A stretch of 64,000 nucleotides of DNA from a virus. Under the pieces are notes generated by a model. That model did not search any database. It was not told the DNA's origin and worked only from the letters and a program-made list of their open reading frames with translations. Below are positions 1 through 9,388 of this stretch, in pieces. The translations under genes and the position numbers were made by a program. Position 1 is the first letter of the stretch, and each line of letters opens with the position of its first letter. The stretch spans positions 1-64,000 of the IMG/VR virus record IMGVR_UViG_3300033145_003080. The stretch is one strand, 5' to 3'.

Positions 1-153
1 ATTCATAGGACGAGAGGTGTTGTGATAGGTTCGATAAGAAGTCTGAAAAAAAGCGCTATTGCTTTGAGAACTAAATGGGATAATAATTTTTGCGTGTCCT
101 ATAATAAAACCAAACTGCTGCAAAGGACTAATGGTTTGATCTATTCTTATTAG
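1..153 (+). CDS. iscB: IscB C-terminal fragment, cut by window start
   Basis: Frame 1 reads 50 residues to a TAG stop. It contains RGVVIGSIRSLKKSAIALR and ends GLIYSY, nearly the same as the C-terminal part of the complete IscB encoded on the minus strand at 15551-16753 (KGVVIGSIRSLKKACITLR...GLIY). Similarity between the two stops right after GLIY, which probably marks the end of the mobile element. Only the C-terminal target-interaction part is visible; the RuvC and HNH domains lie outside the window, so whether the gene is intact cannot be told. Confidence 0.85.
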   Translation: MHRTRGVVIGSIRSLKKSAIALRTKWDNNFCVSYNKTKLLQRTNGLIYSY

Positions 154-211
154 GGGAGAGAGCTTCTTGAAAATTTATAAGTTTTTATAAGTTTTCTAAA
201 CCAGGACAACT

Positions 212-242
212 AAAAAGGGTGGATTTTTTTTCTGCCCTTTTT
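212..242 (+). terminator. Intrinsic terminator after IscB fragment
   Basis: AAAAAGGG at 212-219 pairs with CCCTTTTT at 235-242, with a 15-base T-rich loop and a U-rich 3' arm. It separates the IscB element from the virion operon. Confidence 0.6.
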
Positions 243-248
243 CTATAA

Positions 249-277
249 TTGGTTAATAATGATTTTTTAACTATATT
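249..277 (+). promoter_or_regulatory. Putative late promoter
   Basis: TTGGTT (249-254), a 17-base spacer and TATATT (272-277), followed by ATGA. The same TATATTATGA ending recurs at 9346. It lies just after the IscB terminator and before the first virion gene, so it could drive the left virion operon. The -35 is only a partial match. Confidence 0.45.
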
Positions 278-372
278 ATGAGTAACACCTTATATAGCTT
301 TAACAAGCAGATTTGTATGTCACAAAAGATTACAAAAAATTTTTCATTCTATGAATTCAGGCCAGGTGATAT

Positions 373-513
373 ATGAAAAAAATCCTAATACGGGTGCTGA
401 GTGGGTGCATTTTGGTGCTGACCCTAGTTATTATTTTTCAAACAAAATTATTAACTTTATCAGAAGAAGTCCATTTCTGGTTAGTATGGATGGCGGAAAA
501 AGCTACCGAATAG
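373..513 (+). CDS. Small single-span membrane protein
   Basis: A 46-residue protein starting MKKILIRVLSG with one hydrophobic helix at about residues 12-24 (CILVLTLVIIF) and a charged tail. AGGTGA lies five bases before the ATG. The stop is TAG, and seven sense codons after it the next gene starts in the same frame. With the amber-suppressor tRNA in this window, a readthrough fusion is formally possible. No family recognised; spanin- or holin-accessory-like proteins are this size. Confidence 0.6.
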   Translation: MKKILIRVLSGCILVLTLVIIFQTKLLTLSEEVHFWLVWMAEKATE

Positions 514-534
514 CAAACCATTAAAAGGGTAAAT

Positions 535-2013
535 ATGGTTTTCGCATTTGTTGAGGTCATAAAGACCAAAGAGAATTGGTTTTATATTGAATGGGACATG
601 ACCCCTTCTCAGGGCGAGTCTACTGATGACTGGAGGTTCCAGATACACTGGAGCTTTGACCCAGCTTCAGGTTATATCCCGATAACTGATGAGCAGGACA
701 ATCCTATTGAAATAGATGGTGCTGTTGGCCCGTTGTCGTATATCCATGAGCATAATCAATATAATTTTAATAAAGACCGGTATTATAAAGTCCTCGCAAT
801 AGATAAGTTCCCTGCACCTACTACTGAAGCAATTGCCGTGTTTGGTCAGACTGAAGAAGAAGATCCTCTATTAATTTCTACTTTTGGATATATAAATGCG
901 GGAGCTGCCAGTGACGGCTTTTTCTCAGACATGGTATGGATAGGCATGTATAAAGATGGTATACATGAAACCATTAAGCATGCTGAAGATTTGTTATACA
1001 CGATGTATCAAGGAGAGCCATGCCTTGTTATAAAACGAAAAAGTTTTGGCGCGCGTTGCCCGACTTGTTGGTCAGTGAACCGCAGACAGACTATGCGATC
1101 TCATTGTGATACCTGTCATGGAACTGGATTCGTGATCGGTTATTATCAACCTATTCCTATTCAGATATCATTTGATTCAGATCCTCGAAAAACTGATAGC
1201 CAAAAAGAATGGGAAAATACTTATGACACAAAGCGTGCAAGGTTATGCAATTATCCATTATTAAGAGCAAAAGACCTAATCGTCAATACTGATGATTATA
1301 AACGGTATGTTGTCACCCATGTTGAAACAACGAAATTGCCTAAATTAAGCGAGAGCTCGATTGTTCTTTCAAAGCAAAATTATACCCTCAGTCAATTGCC
1401 TACGCTGGAAGAGCTTAACCCGGACGACAACGAATATTTTATCGATGTAGACGGCATACCGGAGGTTCCGGGTAGTGAAGATGGTGGGTCAGGAAGTGGC
1501 ACTCCATATTTCAATGACCATATGCCTGTTTCTGTTGATGCGCCTATTATTATAACTGACGAACAACAACATCTTGCTCTTGATATAAACACAGATGATT
1601 TTGTGGTTGAAGATGGTAAGTTAAAATTAAAATACAGCTCTGGTGCAATTGGAATTGATACATTTATCTCTGCTGAAATAATAGCGACACCATTAAGGGT
1701 ATGTGCAATAAATGATGATGGTGAGGTAATTGTTGCTGACTATACAAATATAACCCATCTTAACAGAGTGGTAGGGATCAGTTTAAATGTCGCAAGTATA
1801 GGAACCGAAATAATGGTTCAAAAAATGGGTGTTCTGTCAAATCTGAGTTGGAATTGGGACATTGGAGAAAGTATTTTCTTTGATGGTGCTGGAAATTTAA
1901 CCCAAACACCACAAACACCAGGAATTGGTTTTTTTATGATAATAGCAAAACCTTTATTAACAACATCAATTGATATATTATTGAGAAGCCCTGTAATAAG
2001 AGCTGTACCATAA
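535..2013 (+). CDS. Virion structural protein with zinc ribbon
   Basis: A 492-residue protein whose N-terminal half carries a four-cysteine knuckle (C175/C178 and C191/C194, the second as CDTCHGTG), followed by an acidic Gly/Ser linker near residue 310. The C-terminal third (from about 335) is beta-rich and resembles the shared C-terminal module of metagenomic phage appendage proteins (repeating G-x-V, W-x-W, IG-x-F patterns). AAGGG precedes the start. Its place at the head of the virion operon suggests a baseplate, neck or appendage component; the exact role is inferred. Confidence 0.6.
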   Translation: MVFAFVEVIKTKENWFYIEWDMTPSQGESTDDWRFQIHWSFDPASGYIPITDEQDNPIEIDGAVGPLSYIHEHNQYNFNKDRYYKVLAIDKFPAPTTEAIAVFGQTEEEDPLLISTFGYINAGAASDGFFSDMVWIGMYKDGIHETIKHAEDLLYTMYQGEPCLVIKRKSFGARCPTCWSVNRRQTMRSHCDTCHGTGFVIGYYQPIPIQISFDSDPRKTDSQKEWENTYDTKRARLCNYPLLRAKDLIVNTDDYKRYVVTHVETTKLPKLSESSIVLSKQNYTLSQLPTLEELNPDDNEYFIDVDGIPEVPGSEDGGSGSGTPYFNDHMPVSVDAPIIITDEQQHLALDINTDDFVVEDGKLKLKYSSGAIGIDTFISAEIIATPLRVCAINDDGEVIVADYTNITHLNRVVGISLNVASIGTEIMVQKMGVLSNLSWNWDIGESIFFDGAGNLTQTPQTPGIGFFMIIAKPLLTTSIDILLRSPVIRAVP

Positions 2014-2046
2014 AAAGAAATTTCATCTTAAGGGGTATTTAATATA

Positions 2047-2226
2047 ATGGCTGAAATTAATATTTTGTCTATCAGGCCGTTGGATTATCGTGAAGGTTTT
2101 GATGTGACTGTTGAGATGGTTGCAGACGATGGGCGTGTGGGAAATAAAACTTTTTTTTGTTCTTGAAGGTAGTTCATTTTATATTGAAGATTTAGAAATT
2201 CCAGAAGGGATAGGTTTTAGTATCTA
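2047..2226 (+). pseudogene. Small virion-operon gene split by a frame shift
   Basis: The ATG at 2047 follows AAGGGG and opens a frame (MAEINILSIRPLDYREGF...) that ends at TGA after 39 codons, right after a run of eight T. Removing one T continues the frame as VLEGSSFYIEDLEIPEGIG to a TAA at 2224-2226 that directly abuts the next ATG. The clean junction shows that the second half is the real C-terminus of a protein of about 59 residues. Explanations are a homopolymer read error, slippage-based +1 recoding, or a decayed gene. Confidence 0.6.
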
Positions 2227-3747
2227 ATGCAATTAATTTGTAAAGTAGGCACACGGTATCCAGACCCGAATGACCCACGACATTTTACATCATGGCGTGA
2301 CGGTCAGATTATTGCGCATACTTATAATGGGCATGTTGCTCTGGGCACTTTACAGAGTAAGCACCATTGTATTATCCAAATTCCTAATGCCGACTATTGG
2401 AAATTAAGAGGTTCTACAGATTGGAAATCTACTAAACCAGCAGTAATGAATTTTAAAAAATATATATGCGGTGCCAATTTATCCGGAAAGTATAATTGGG
2501 AGTTGACCGATTCTGGTTTACATACGCCTAAACGTGAACGGGATTTCTTTGTTGATTATAAATGGTTAGTACAAGAGGGGTATATAACACAAGCACAATA
2601 TGAGGATATTTACAATCAAGATAAAGTTGCAGATATTCAGTTACCAATACTTGACTGGACAGATATTTTAAAGCATGAGGATATAGACACACATCTTGAC
2701 GATATTGGATTGCTTACAAAAGGTTCTGTGTCTGCGGGGACTTTCCAAATAGGTACAGGCGGCGGTGCTGATTATGCAACATGGGATTTGTTTTTTGCTG
2801 ATTGGGCTGCTCAAATGACCAATGATTTAAAAGGCGAAGGACAAGACGAAGAAACTGCGACTGCCCAATCAGCAGACATTTACATTGACACAAATGGATA
2901 CAAACTTACAATTACCACAGAGGTAGGTGCGGAAAATGGCGGAACATATAGTGGATGCAGGGTTAATTTTGGAACTTCTAACAAGTGGGAATTTGATGAA
3001 TCGAGCAACGGCACTTTTGATGATTTTGAAATATCGAAAATAGCAATGGATTGTACCGGTGGTAATAATTATGGTATAAGGTTATTTGATGGGGGGGATA
3101 ACGGTTCCTGGTTAGCAAATAGAATGTATATCAAGGGTGGCTCTACGGATTTGGCGGGTTTGTATGTTTATTATCAGACAACTAATGTGACTGTTCGTAA
3201 CAATATTTTACACGGTTTTGGTGATGGGGATGGTTCTGTAAACGCCGGTTTGTTTTTAAATCTTAGCAATGCTGAAAGTACAAGTAATTATTACTTTTAT
3301 AATAATACATGTTGTAAAAATTATAATAATTTTCGACAATATTCATCGGATTTATCTAACTCTCCCACAATAATTACTAAAAATAATTTATGTCAGGGAA
3401 ATTTAGGTGGTAGTGATTATCTTGATGCTGGTGCAGGGTTTGGTACCACGGCAAAAAATTATGGTGAATCAGACAGTCCGGATGCATTGACAGAAAACTT
3501 CCATGATGGCACATCCAATTTTACTAATTATGATGGAAACGATTATACAATGGCCTCCGGCGGAGACGCAATAACCACTCTGAAAGCCGGTGAAGATTTA
3601 ACCGGGATTTTTACAGATTCTATTGCTGGCAGGACACGACAGGCAGCCACATTTTTTATTGGGGCTGATTGGATTGAAACGGAAGTTGGCGGTCTATCAA
3701 TACCAGTAGCAATGCACCATTACACAAAAAACATAGGAAGTAGATAA
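2227..3747 (+). CDS. Beta-helix virion protein (tail spike/appendage)
   Basis: A 506-residue protein. Residues 1-165 form an N-terminal module. From about 175 (GTGGGADYATWDLFFADW) it has the entry motif typical of phage pectate-lyase-like beta-helices, followed by Asn- and Gly-rich rungs (NNILHGFGDGDG, YFYNNTC, ITKNNLC). This fold is common in receptor-binding or glycan-degrading spikes, but no catalytic site is evident. The start abuts the TAA of the upstream small gene, and the stop overlaps the next gene by one base (TAATG), so the three are translationally coupled. Confidence 0.6.
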   Translation: MQLICKVGTRYPDPNDPRHFTSWRDGQIIAHTYNGHVALGTLQSKHHCIIQIPNADYWKLRGSTDWKSTKPAVMNFKKYICGANLSGKYNWELTDSGLHTPKRERDFFVDYKWLVQEGYITQAQYEDIYNQDKVADIQLPILDWTDILKHEDIDTHLDDIGLLTKGSVSAGTFQIGTGGGADYATWDLFFADWAAQMTNDLKGEGQDEETATAQSADIYIDTNGYKLTITTEVGAENGGTYSGCRVNFGTSNKWEFDESSNGTFDDFEISKIAMDCTGGNNYGIRLFDGGDNGSWLANRMYIKGGSTDLAGLYVYYQTTNVTVRNNILHGFGDGDGSVNAGLFLNLSNAESTSNYYFYNNTCCKNYNNFRQYSSDLSNSPTIITKNNLCQGNLGGSDYLDAGAGFGTTAKNYGESDSPDALTENFHDGTSNFTNYDGNDYTMASGGDAITTLKAGEDLTGIFTDSIAGRTRQAATFFIGADWIETEVGGLSIPVAMHHYTKNIGSR

Positions 3748-6700
3748 TGGATTTAAGAGCAAATACAGCGGTTGACGTTTTGATAGGTCCTTTTGTAGAT
3801 AAAACAGATGGTAATACTACTGAAGATGGTTTGACTTTGCCACAAGCTGAAATAAAATTATCTAAGAATGGTCAGGCATTAACCCAGAAAAATGATAATA
3901 CAACAGCAGCGTTTGACGATGACGGCTATTACAATTGTGAACTTGATAGTACTGATACTGATACAGAAGGCAATTTGGTATTGATTGTTCACCAATCTGC
4001 GAATGCATTGCCGGTGAGACATGAATATAATGTACTTTCCGAGGCTGCATGGGATAGTCTGTATATTGCTAAAGACGACGGCTTTATGGATATTAATATC
4101 AAAACTGTAGGACGTGCTGATACTCAGGAAACCGAAGCAAACAATCTTAAAGCTGCATGTAGTAATTACTCTGTTACAAGGGGGTTGACAGGTACAGCAG
4201 TACCCGCCGCCGTCTCTGATGCAGCTGGAGGTTTGGTAATTAGTGATGCCGGTGGACTTGATTTAGATGTTGCGCTCAAAAGGGGTATGTTCTGTGGCGG
4301 AGAAGTTTATGTTGATGCTGGTGGGACAAATAGCACAACGTGGCCGTATGGTACACCTACTTATCCTACAGATACCATTGCAAATGGGAAGACTATAGCT
4401 GATGCAAATAGTTTAGATAAGTTTGTTATTCACGGTGATCTTACTATGTCAGCAGCTATGGAGAACTATACCTTTTTCGGTCATGGTCATATGGAAGTTG
4501 CCCATCGAATTAATATTGATAGCCAAAGTGTTGAACATTCAGTTTTTAATGAATTGGTTATTCAAGGGACTATGACTAATGTAACTGGCATTCTCAATAT
4601 AACACGCTTTACCGAATGTCAATTGTGGGCGTTGTCTGATATTCATGGCCTTGCTATTGGCGGCGCACTTCTTGGTGCGTGTTCGATTCTGGATGGTGGT
4701 ATAGCAATATTTAACGATGTAGGTTGTGGTGCCTTGGCAGCATGTACCCTTACACTTCAAGCGCCTGCTATTTGTATTATTGCAAACATGAAAGGCGTTT
4801 TGACGCTTGCCGGAATGGATGGTGGTACATGTAATATTTCAATGCAAAATGGTTCCATACTTACAATAGACAATACCAACAGTGCCGGGACTATTAATAT
4901 TACAGGAACAGGTTCAATCACAGATAATAGTCAAGGTGGATGCACAGTTAATATAACAAAACCTGAAGTTGATACCGTGGAAGTTGGTGGAACATCACAG
5001 ACAGCAAATGATAATGGTGCAGATATAAATACTTTAATTACAAATGTGGGTACTCCTGCAAATATAGATTCCGGTGGTGCTACTCTTTCGGATAATCTTA
5101 AAAAGATTGCAGATGATAATAGTGGGGCAACATTTGATGCTACAAATGACAGTCTTAACAAAGTAAGAATACATATAGGTGATGGAACAAATCTTACAGA
5201 AGCAGGAGGAACAGGAGATCACCTATCTGCTCTTCCTAACCAAACTATGAACATTACCGGTAGTTTATCTGGTTCAGTCGGTAGCGTAAGTGGTGATGTT
5301 GGTGGAGATGTAAAAGGGAAGGTTGATGGTACTGTAACTGGGAAAACTCCTGCTGAAGCCGGTGATGTTATGAACCTTGCTGCTGATGCTATAAAATCGA
5401 CTTCTTACGATGAAAGTTCAGCTTTTCCAATTAAATCAAATGATGCCGGAGCTACTCAGATTGCAAGAGTTGGGGCAGATGGTGATACTTTAGAAACTTT
5501 AAGTGATCAAATCGATTTACAAGCTACCGCAACAGCGCTATCTACACATGATGGAAAATTAGATATTGTTGATGCAAATGTTGACGATCTGTATGAGTCT
5601 CATATTATTCTTAAAACAACAATCGAATCAGCAAACCGGAATCCAACTAATTTACAAATGGCGGCCGGTATTCCTGGTGATAATCAATATAACGGGCTAA
5701 CCGCTGTTTTTCAGGATGGAAATGATGATTGGTACGCAAGGCCAATAACAGATTATGCAGAAATAAATAATGTGATTACATGGTCATTGGCAACTGAACT
5801 AGATCCAAAGGATGGTGGAACAATCTATATAGTTGCTGCACCCGCCGCGGCCGCTGCAGGTGGCGGAGATGCAACGGAAGCAAAACAAAATACCATGATT
5901 GCTAAACTTCTCGCATACGTTCGGTTGATGACGCGTAGTGATGCTGCGGTAGAAACAGACGCTGCAGTTGAATTAACAGCCATAAACGCTGATGAAGGAG
6001 CGGGGGCGGGTGATTACTCATCACAAACACATTCTCAGGAAGCTATTATAGATACAGGAAACGCATCTTGGACAACCGGAGGGGCTGGTTCTCTATCTAC
6101 TATTATTAATGTTCAACCTCTAATTCCATATAATATAGACCTGGCGAATACGGCTGTTTATCGAATGGGTTTGATGTTGATTAATAGTCTCGATGATTTG
6201 CCGAGCACCGCTGAAATAACACCAGGAACCATTTCAATTGATAGAAAGGCTATTGGTGATACTACGTGGAGTTCTATTATATCTGATACAGCAATGTCAG
6301 AAATAGCCGGTTTGGTTTATTATGATGAAGTTTTTGATTCTGGTTCGAATTATGCAGAAGGCGATTCAATAAAAATCACAATGAAGAATGTTAAAATTAC
6401 AGTAGATGCTAATGATCATGAAATTATAGGATCGGCTGGAAGGGTCTTTTATACCTCGATAAAGCAAACGATGGTAGGCACCAATAATGCAAATACAACA
6501 GTTCCTGATCCCGCTGGTACTGCCGCCACTTTGCATACTACTACTGATGGGAAGGTTGACACGGTACAAGCTGATCTTGATATAATAACTGGATCTGACG
6601 GTGCAATCTTAGCCACCACACAGCCCAATTATGCACCCTCAAAAGCCGGTGATAATATGAACCTTGTAGATGATGCAATAACAGCCTCTAAATATGATGA

Positions 6701-7832
6701 AACTACTGCATTTCCTGTAAAGTCAAACGATTCAGGCTCAACTGAAATCGCCCGTACTGGCATCGATGGAGATACTTTGGAAACTTTAAGTGATCAAATC
6801 GATTTACAGGCAACTTCAGCAGGATTGTCAACCCATGATGGAAAGCTTGATACTGCACAGAACGATCTTGACATAATAACCGGCATAGATGGTGCAACAT
6901 TAGCAGCTTTACAGCCCAACTACGCGCCTTCAAAAGCTGGTGATAATATGAATCTTGCTGATGATGCGATTACAGCTTCTAAATACGATGAGACCACTGC
7001 GTATCCTATAGCATCTGTTGATAGTGGTGTTACTGAAATTGCAAGGACCGGGGCTGATAGCGACACTCTTGAAACTTTAAGTGATCAAATCGATTTGCAA
7101 GCTACTTCTGCCGCACTTTCTACACATGATACAAAGCTGGATATTGTTGATGCAAATGTTGATGATTTGTATGCTTCTCATATTATTCTTAAGACGACAA
7201 TTGAATCAGCTAACAGAAATCCAACTAATTTACAAATGGCCACTGGTATCCCTGATGATAATCAATATAACGGATTAACAGCAATTTTTCAGGATGGAAA
7301 TGATGAATGGTATGCAAGGCCGATAACAGACTATGCAGAAACGGACAATGTAATAACATGGTCATTGCCGACTGATGCAGACCCCAAAGATGGCGGGACA
7401 ATTTACATAATCGCTGCACCTGCAGCGGCTGCTGCTGGTGGTGGCGATGCGACAGAGGCTAAACAAGATGTTATGATTGCCAAGCTTCTTGCATATGTTA
7501 GGCTGATAGCACGTAGCGACGCTGCGGTAGAAACTGATGCAGCAGTTGAATTAACAGCTATAAACGCTGATGAGGGGTCAGGTGCCGGTGATTTTTCAAG
7601 CCAAGTTGATTCGCAAGAAGCTATTAGTGATGATGTTGGTGATATTATAATTGACATACTCGCCATGACCATCGATGGGACTGCTACGTTTGAAGTAGCA
7701 ATGAAACAGATATTGGCTTATTGCGGCAATGATATGACCAGGTCTGGAGATGCGTATACTTATAGGAATTATGATGACGATGCTGATACTATGGTAATAA
7801 CAGGATCTGATTCAGGAAGAGTACGTTCATAA
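3747..7832 (+). CDS. Long fibre-like virion protein with internal repeats
   Basis: A 1361-residue protein. The N-terminal 100 residues (LRANTAVDVLIGPFVDKTDG) match a module common at the start of phage fibre or appendage proteins. A Gly/Ala-rich beta region follows, then repeated blocks with LETLSDQIDLQATS, NPTNLQMA and YARPITDYAE, spaced by Ala-rich linkers (APAAAAAGGGDATEAKQ). The repeats suggest a trimeric shaft built by domain duplication. It shares one base with the upstream stop. No enzymatic motif recognised. Confidence 0.6.
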   Translation: MDLRANTAVDVLIGPFVDKTDGNTTEDGLTLPQAEIKLSKNGQALTQKNDNTTAAFDDDGYYNCELDSTDTDTEGNLVLIVHQSANALPVRHEYNVLSEAAWDSLYIAKDDGFMDINIKTVGRADTQETEANNLKAACSNYSVTRGLTGTAVPAAVSDAAGGLVISDAGGLDLDVALKRGMFCGGEVYVDAGGTNSTTWPYGTPTYPTDTIANGKTIADANSLDKFVIHGDLTMSAAMENYTFFGHGHMEVAHRINIDSQSVEHSVFNELVIQGTMTNVTGILNITRFTECQLWALSDIHGLAIGGALLGACSILDGGIAIFNDVGCGALAACTLTLQAPAICIIANMKGVLTLAGMDGGTCNISMQNGSILTIDNTNSAGTINITGTGSITDNSQGGCTVNITKPEVDTVEVGGTSQTANDNGADINTLITNVGTPANIDSGGATLSDNLKKIADDNSGATFDATNDSLNKVRIHIGDGTNLTEAGGTGDHLSALPNQTMNITGSLSGSVGSVSGDVGGDVKGKVDGTVTGKTPAEAGDVMNLAADAIKSTSYDESSAFPIKSNDAGATQIARVGADGDTLETLSDQIDLQATATALSTHDGKLDIVDANVDDLYESHIILKTTIESANRNPTNLQMAAGIPGDNQYNGLTAVFQDGNDDWYARPITDYAEINNVITWSLATELDPKDGGTIYIVAAPAAAAAGGGDATEAKQNTMIAKLLAYVRLMTRSDAAVETDAAVELTAINADEGAGAGDYSSQTHSQEAIIDTGNASWTTGGAGSLSTIINVQPLIPYNIDLANTAVYRMGLMLINSLDDLPSTAEITPGTISIDRKAIGDTTWSSIISDTAMSEIAGLVYYDEVFDSGSNYAEGDSIKITMKNVKITVDANDHEIIGSAGRVFYTSIKQTMVGTNNANTTVPDPAGTAATLHTTTDGKVDTVQADLDIITGSDGAILATTQPNYAPSKAGDNMNLVDDAITASKYDETTAFPVKSNDSGSTEIARTGIDGDTLETLSDQIDLQATSAGLSTHDGKLDTAQNDLDIITGIDGATLAALQPNYAPSKAGDNMNLADDAITASKYDETTAYPIASVDSGVTEIARTGADSDTLETLSDQIDLQATSAALSTHDTKLDIVDANVDDLYASHIILKTTIESANRNPTNLQMATGIPDDNQYNGLTAIFQDGNDEWYARPITDYAETDNVITWSLPTDADPKDGGTIYIIAAPAAAAAGGGDATEAKQDVMIAKLLAYVRLIARSDAAVETDAAVELTAINADEGSGAGDFSSQVDSQEAISDDVGDIIIDILAMTIDGTATFEVAMKQILAYCGNDMTRSGDAYTYRNYDDDADTMVITGSDSGRVRS
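5350..7608 (+). repeat. Direct repeats inside the fibre gene
   Basis: A block of about 680 bases at 5350-6030 recurs at about 6928-7608, offset by 1578 bases (526 codons, in frame). A shorter third copy of its first part lies at about 6636-6850. The conserved core GAAACTTTAAGTGATCAAAT occurs near 5491, 6779 and 7071. The repeats are diverged mostly at third positions, so they are under protein-level selection. Confidence 0.75.
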
Positions 7833-7845
7833 TTGGGAATAATAA

Positions 7846-8064
7846 ATGTCGCTTTTAGGTCCAAGATCAATAGTAGTTGGTGGATGGTTTGGTGCTGATG
7901 GTGTATCGGCACCTGACATTAATGTCATAGTAGATGGTTGGTTTTCTCCATTAATTTCTGATATAAAAGCTATATTTATTAATGACGATGGAAATTATGA
8001 AGAAGTTGGCGTTCCATTATTAGGGCTAGGTGGAGATGGCCGTTTCATAGAAGTGGATCCTTAA
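7846..8064 (+). CDS. Small beta-rich virion-operon protein
   Basis: A 72-residue protein, MSLLGPRSIVVGGWFGADG..., with alternating hydrophobic/glycine strands and repeated GWF motifs (residues 13-15 and 31-33). GGGAATAATAA precedes the ATG, 13 bases after the fibre gene. It may be a small fibre-associated or tip protein; no family recognised. Confidence 0.55.
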   Translation: MSLLGPRSIVVGGWFGADGVSAPDINVIVDGWFSPLISDIKAIFINDDGNYEEVGVPLLGLGGDGRFIEVDP

Positions 8065-8135
8065 AATATTATATTTATAAAATAATAATCATAAAAAAGT
8101 TAAAAGCATAATTAATCTTCCCCGTTCAGGGAAAA

Positions 8136-8546
8136 ATGGAAGACATTATGAATGAGTCTATGGACAGGGAACTGGGTGAAATTCAACAAAAGTTAGAAAA
8201 TACTTCTGGTAACCTTAAAAACGTAAGGGATGACTTAACCAGGCTGTTTCAAAATATAGAACAAGGTGGAAAAGATACCCTCAGGGAAATGTCTAGGGTC
8301 GAAAATAAAATCAATATTCACGTAGAGACTGACAAAAAAGAAATTATCAAAAATGATATCATCGATTTGGAAAAAAAAGTTAGAGAAAATGAAAAAGCGA
8401 TAAATAAAGAAAATCGCGAAAGAGCTGTTTTTGAAAAGGAAATTAAAACCGGAGTACGGTTTACTAAATACATGGCGGGAATACTCGGTATACTCGCTAC
8501 TATATTAAGTACTATCGCAGCTGCATTTGCATATTTCAAAGGATGA
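8136..8546 (+). CDS. Coiled-coil protein with C-terminal membrane anchor (XhlA-like)
   Basis: A 136-residue protein. Residues 1-105 are charged heptad-type coiled coil, and residues 112-133 form one membrane helix (AGILGILATILSTIAAAFAYF). Coiled coil plus a C-terminal TM is the layout of XhlA/haemolysin-type phage lysis accessory proteins, but it is also seen in other phage membrane tethers. A second in-frame ATG (codon 5) is an alternative start. Confidence 0.55.
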   Translation: MEDIMNESMDRELGEIQQKLENTSGNLKNVRDDLTRLFQNIEQGGKDTLREMSRVENKINIHVETDKKEIIKNDIIDLEKKVRENEKAINKENRERAVFEKEIKTGVRFTKYMAGILGILATILSTIAAAFAYFKG

Positions 8547-8550
8547 TAAC

Positions 8551-9297
8551 ATGAGAGTAGCAATTATAGAAGGCGATGATGAATTTAGATATTATCTAAA
8601 AGAAGCGTTGAGTAAAGAAAACAATAAGGAATGGCAAATTTTATTTTTTAATGACACTCCTGATTTTGGAAAAGTTGAAATCAAAATATTTAATACCATC
8701 ATCGTCTCGCATACACTAAGGACAATGGAAGGTGTAGAGCTCCTACAGTCAATCCATGATAAGACAGATGCCGATTTATACCTTATATGTGACTCTGTTG
8801 ATTGTATATCGAAAACGAATTTGTCGCATGATTATATAAAAGGTGTAATCAAAAAAGATCCACAAATGATAATCAATAAGCTTAAATATCTCGAAACGAA
8901 ATGCAGGCTTAACCGAATGATTGCGGTAGAAGATGAGAACATGAATAGGGTTGTAGTCAGTGCTAATGGTTATTCTTTTGAGATCAATAATAATATTGCA
9001 TTTATAGAAATAAAGAGGATTCTGTCTGAAGAAAGTAAAAACGGTTTAGTAAAAAAGATCGACGAATCTAATGTTGACAATGCTATCGTTTCATATCCAG
9101 ATAGAGATTATATCGAAACAATGCATTGTAGTCAGATTTTCGATATTTATAAAGCAATATTCAATCATGGTGGGAAAATGGTTTTTTGTAACACGAATAA
9201 TAAAAGCGTTGACGCACTTCACGAATGTAAGATAGATCTAATAATGCCTATTTTCGATGATCGAGAAAAGGCAATTGAATTTTTTTTGCATACTTAA
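8551..9297 (+). CDS. Pseudo-receiver/STAS fusion protein
   Basis: A 248-residue protein. The N-terminus (MRVAIIEGDDEFRYYLKEAL) looks like a response-regulator receiver domain: acidic pocket EGDDE at the end of beta1, S in LICDS, K in GVIKKDP. Where the phospho-accepting Asp should stand (IIVSHTLRTMEGVELL) there is Ser/His, so phosphorylation is unlikely. The C-terminal about 105 residues (YSFEINNNIAFIEIKRIL ... KMVFCNTNNKSVDALHECKI) resemble a STAS/anti-sigma-antagonist domain. I chose the ATG at 8551 because AAGGAT lies eight bases upstream. A sensor or partner-switch role is inference. Confidence 0.5.
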   Translation: MRVAIIEGDDEFRYYLKEALSKENNKEWQILFFNDTPDFGKVEIKIFNTIIVSHTLRTMEGVELLQSIHDKTDADLYLICDSVDCISKTNLSHDYIKGVIKKDPQMIINKLKYLETKCRLNRMIAVEDENMNRVVVSANGYSFEINNNIAFIEIKRILSEESKNGLVKKIDESNVDNAIVSYPDRDYIETMHCSQIFDIYKAIFNHGGKMVFCNTNNKSVDALHECKIDLIMPIFDDREKAIEFFLHT

Positions 9298-9322
9298 TTT
9301 TAATGATTTTAAGAGCTTATCT

Positions 9323-9351
9323 TTGCCTTTCGCACCTTTTAGACTTATATT
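9323..9351 (+). promoter_or_regulatory. Putative late promoter for the tail operon
   Basis: TTGCCT (9323-9328), 17 bases, TATATT (9346-9351), followed by ATGAATAG. Same TATATTATGA ending as the site at 272. It sits in the only gap before the tail-completion, sheath and tube genes. Confidence 0.5.
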
Positions 9352-9388
9352 ATGAATAGGACGGCTCTTTGAAATCATGTGGTAAACT

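Noticed and set aside
5034-5222. Minus-strand frames under the fibre gene
   Set aside because: Mirror frames of a repetitive coding sequence, with no ribosome sites.
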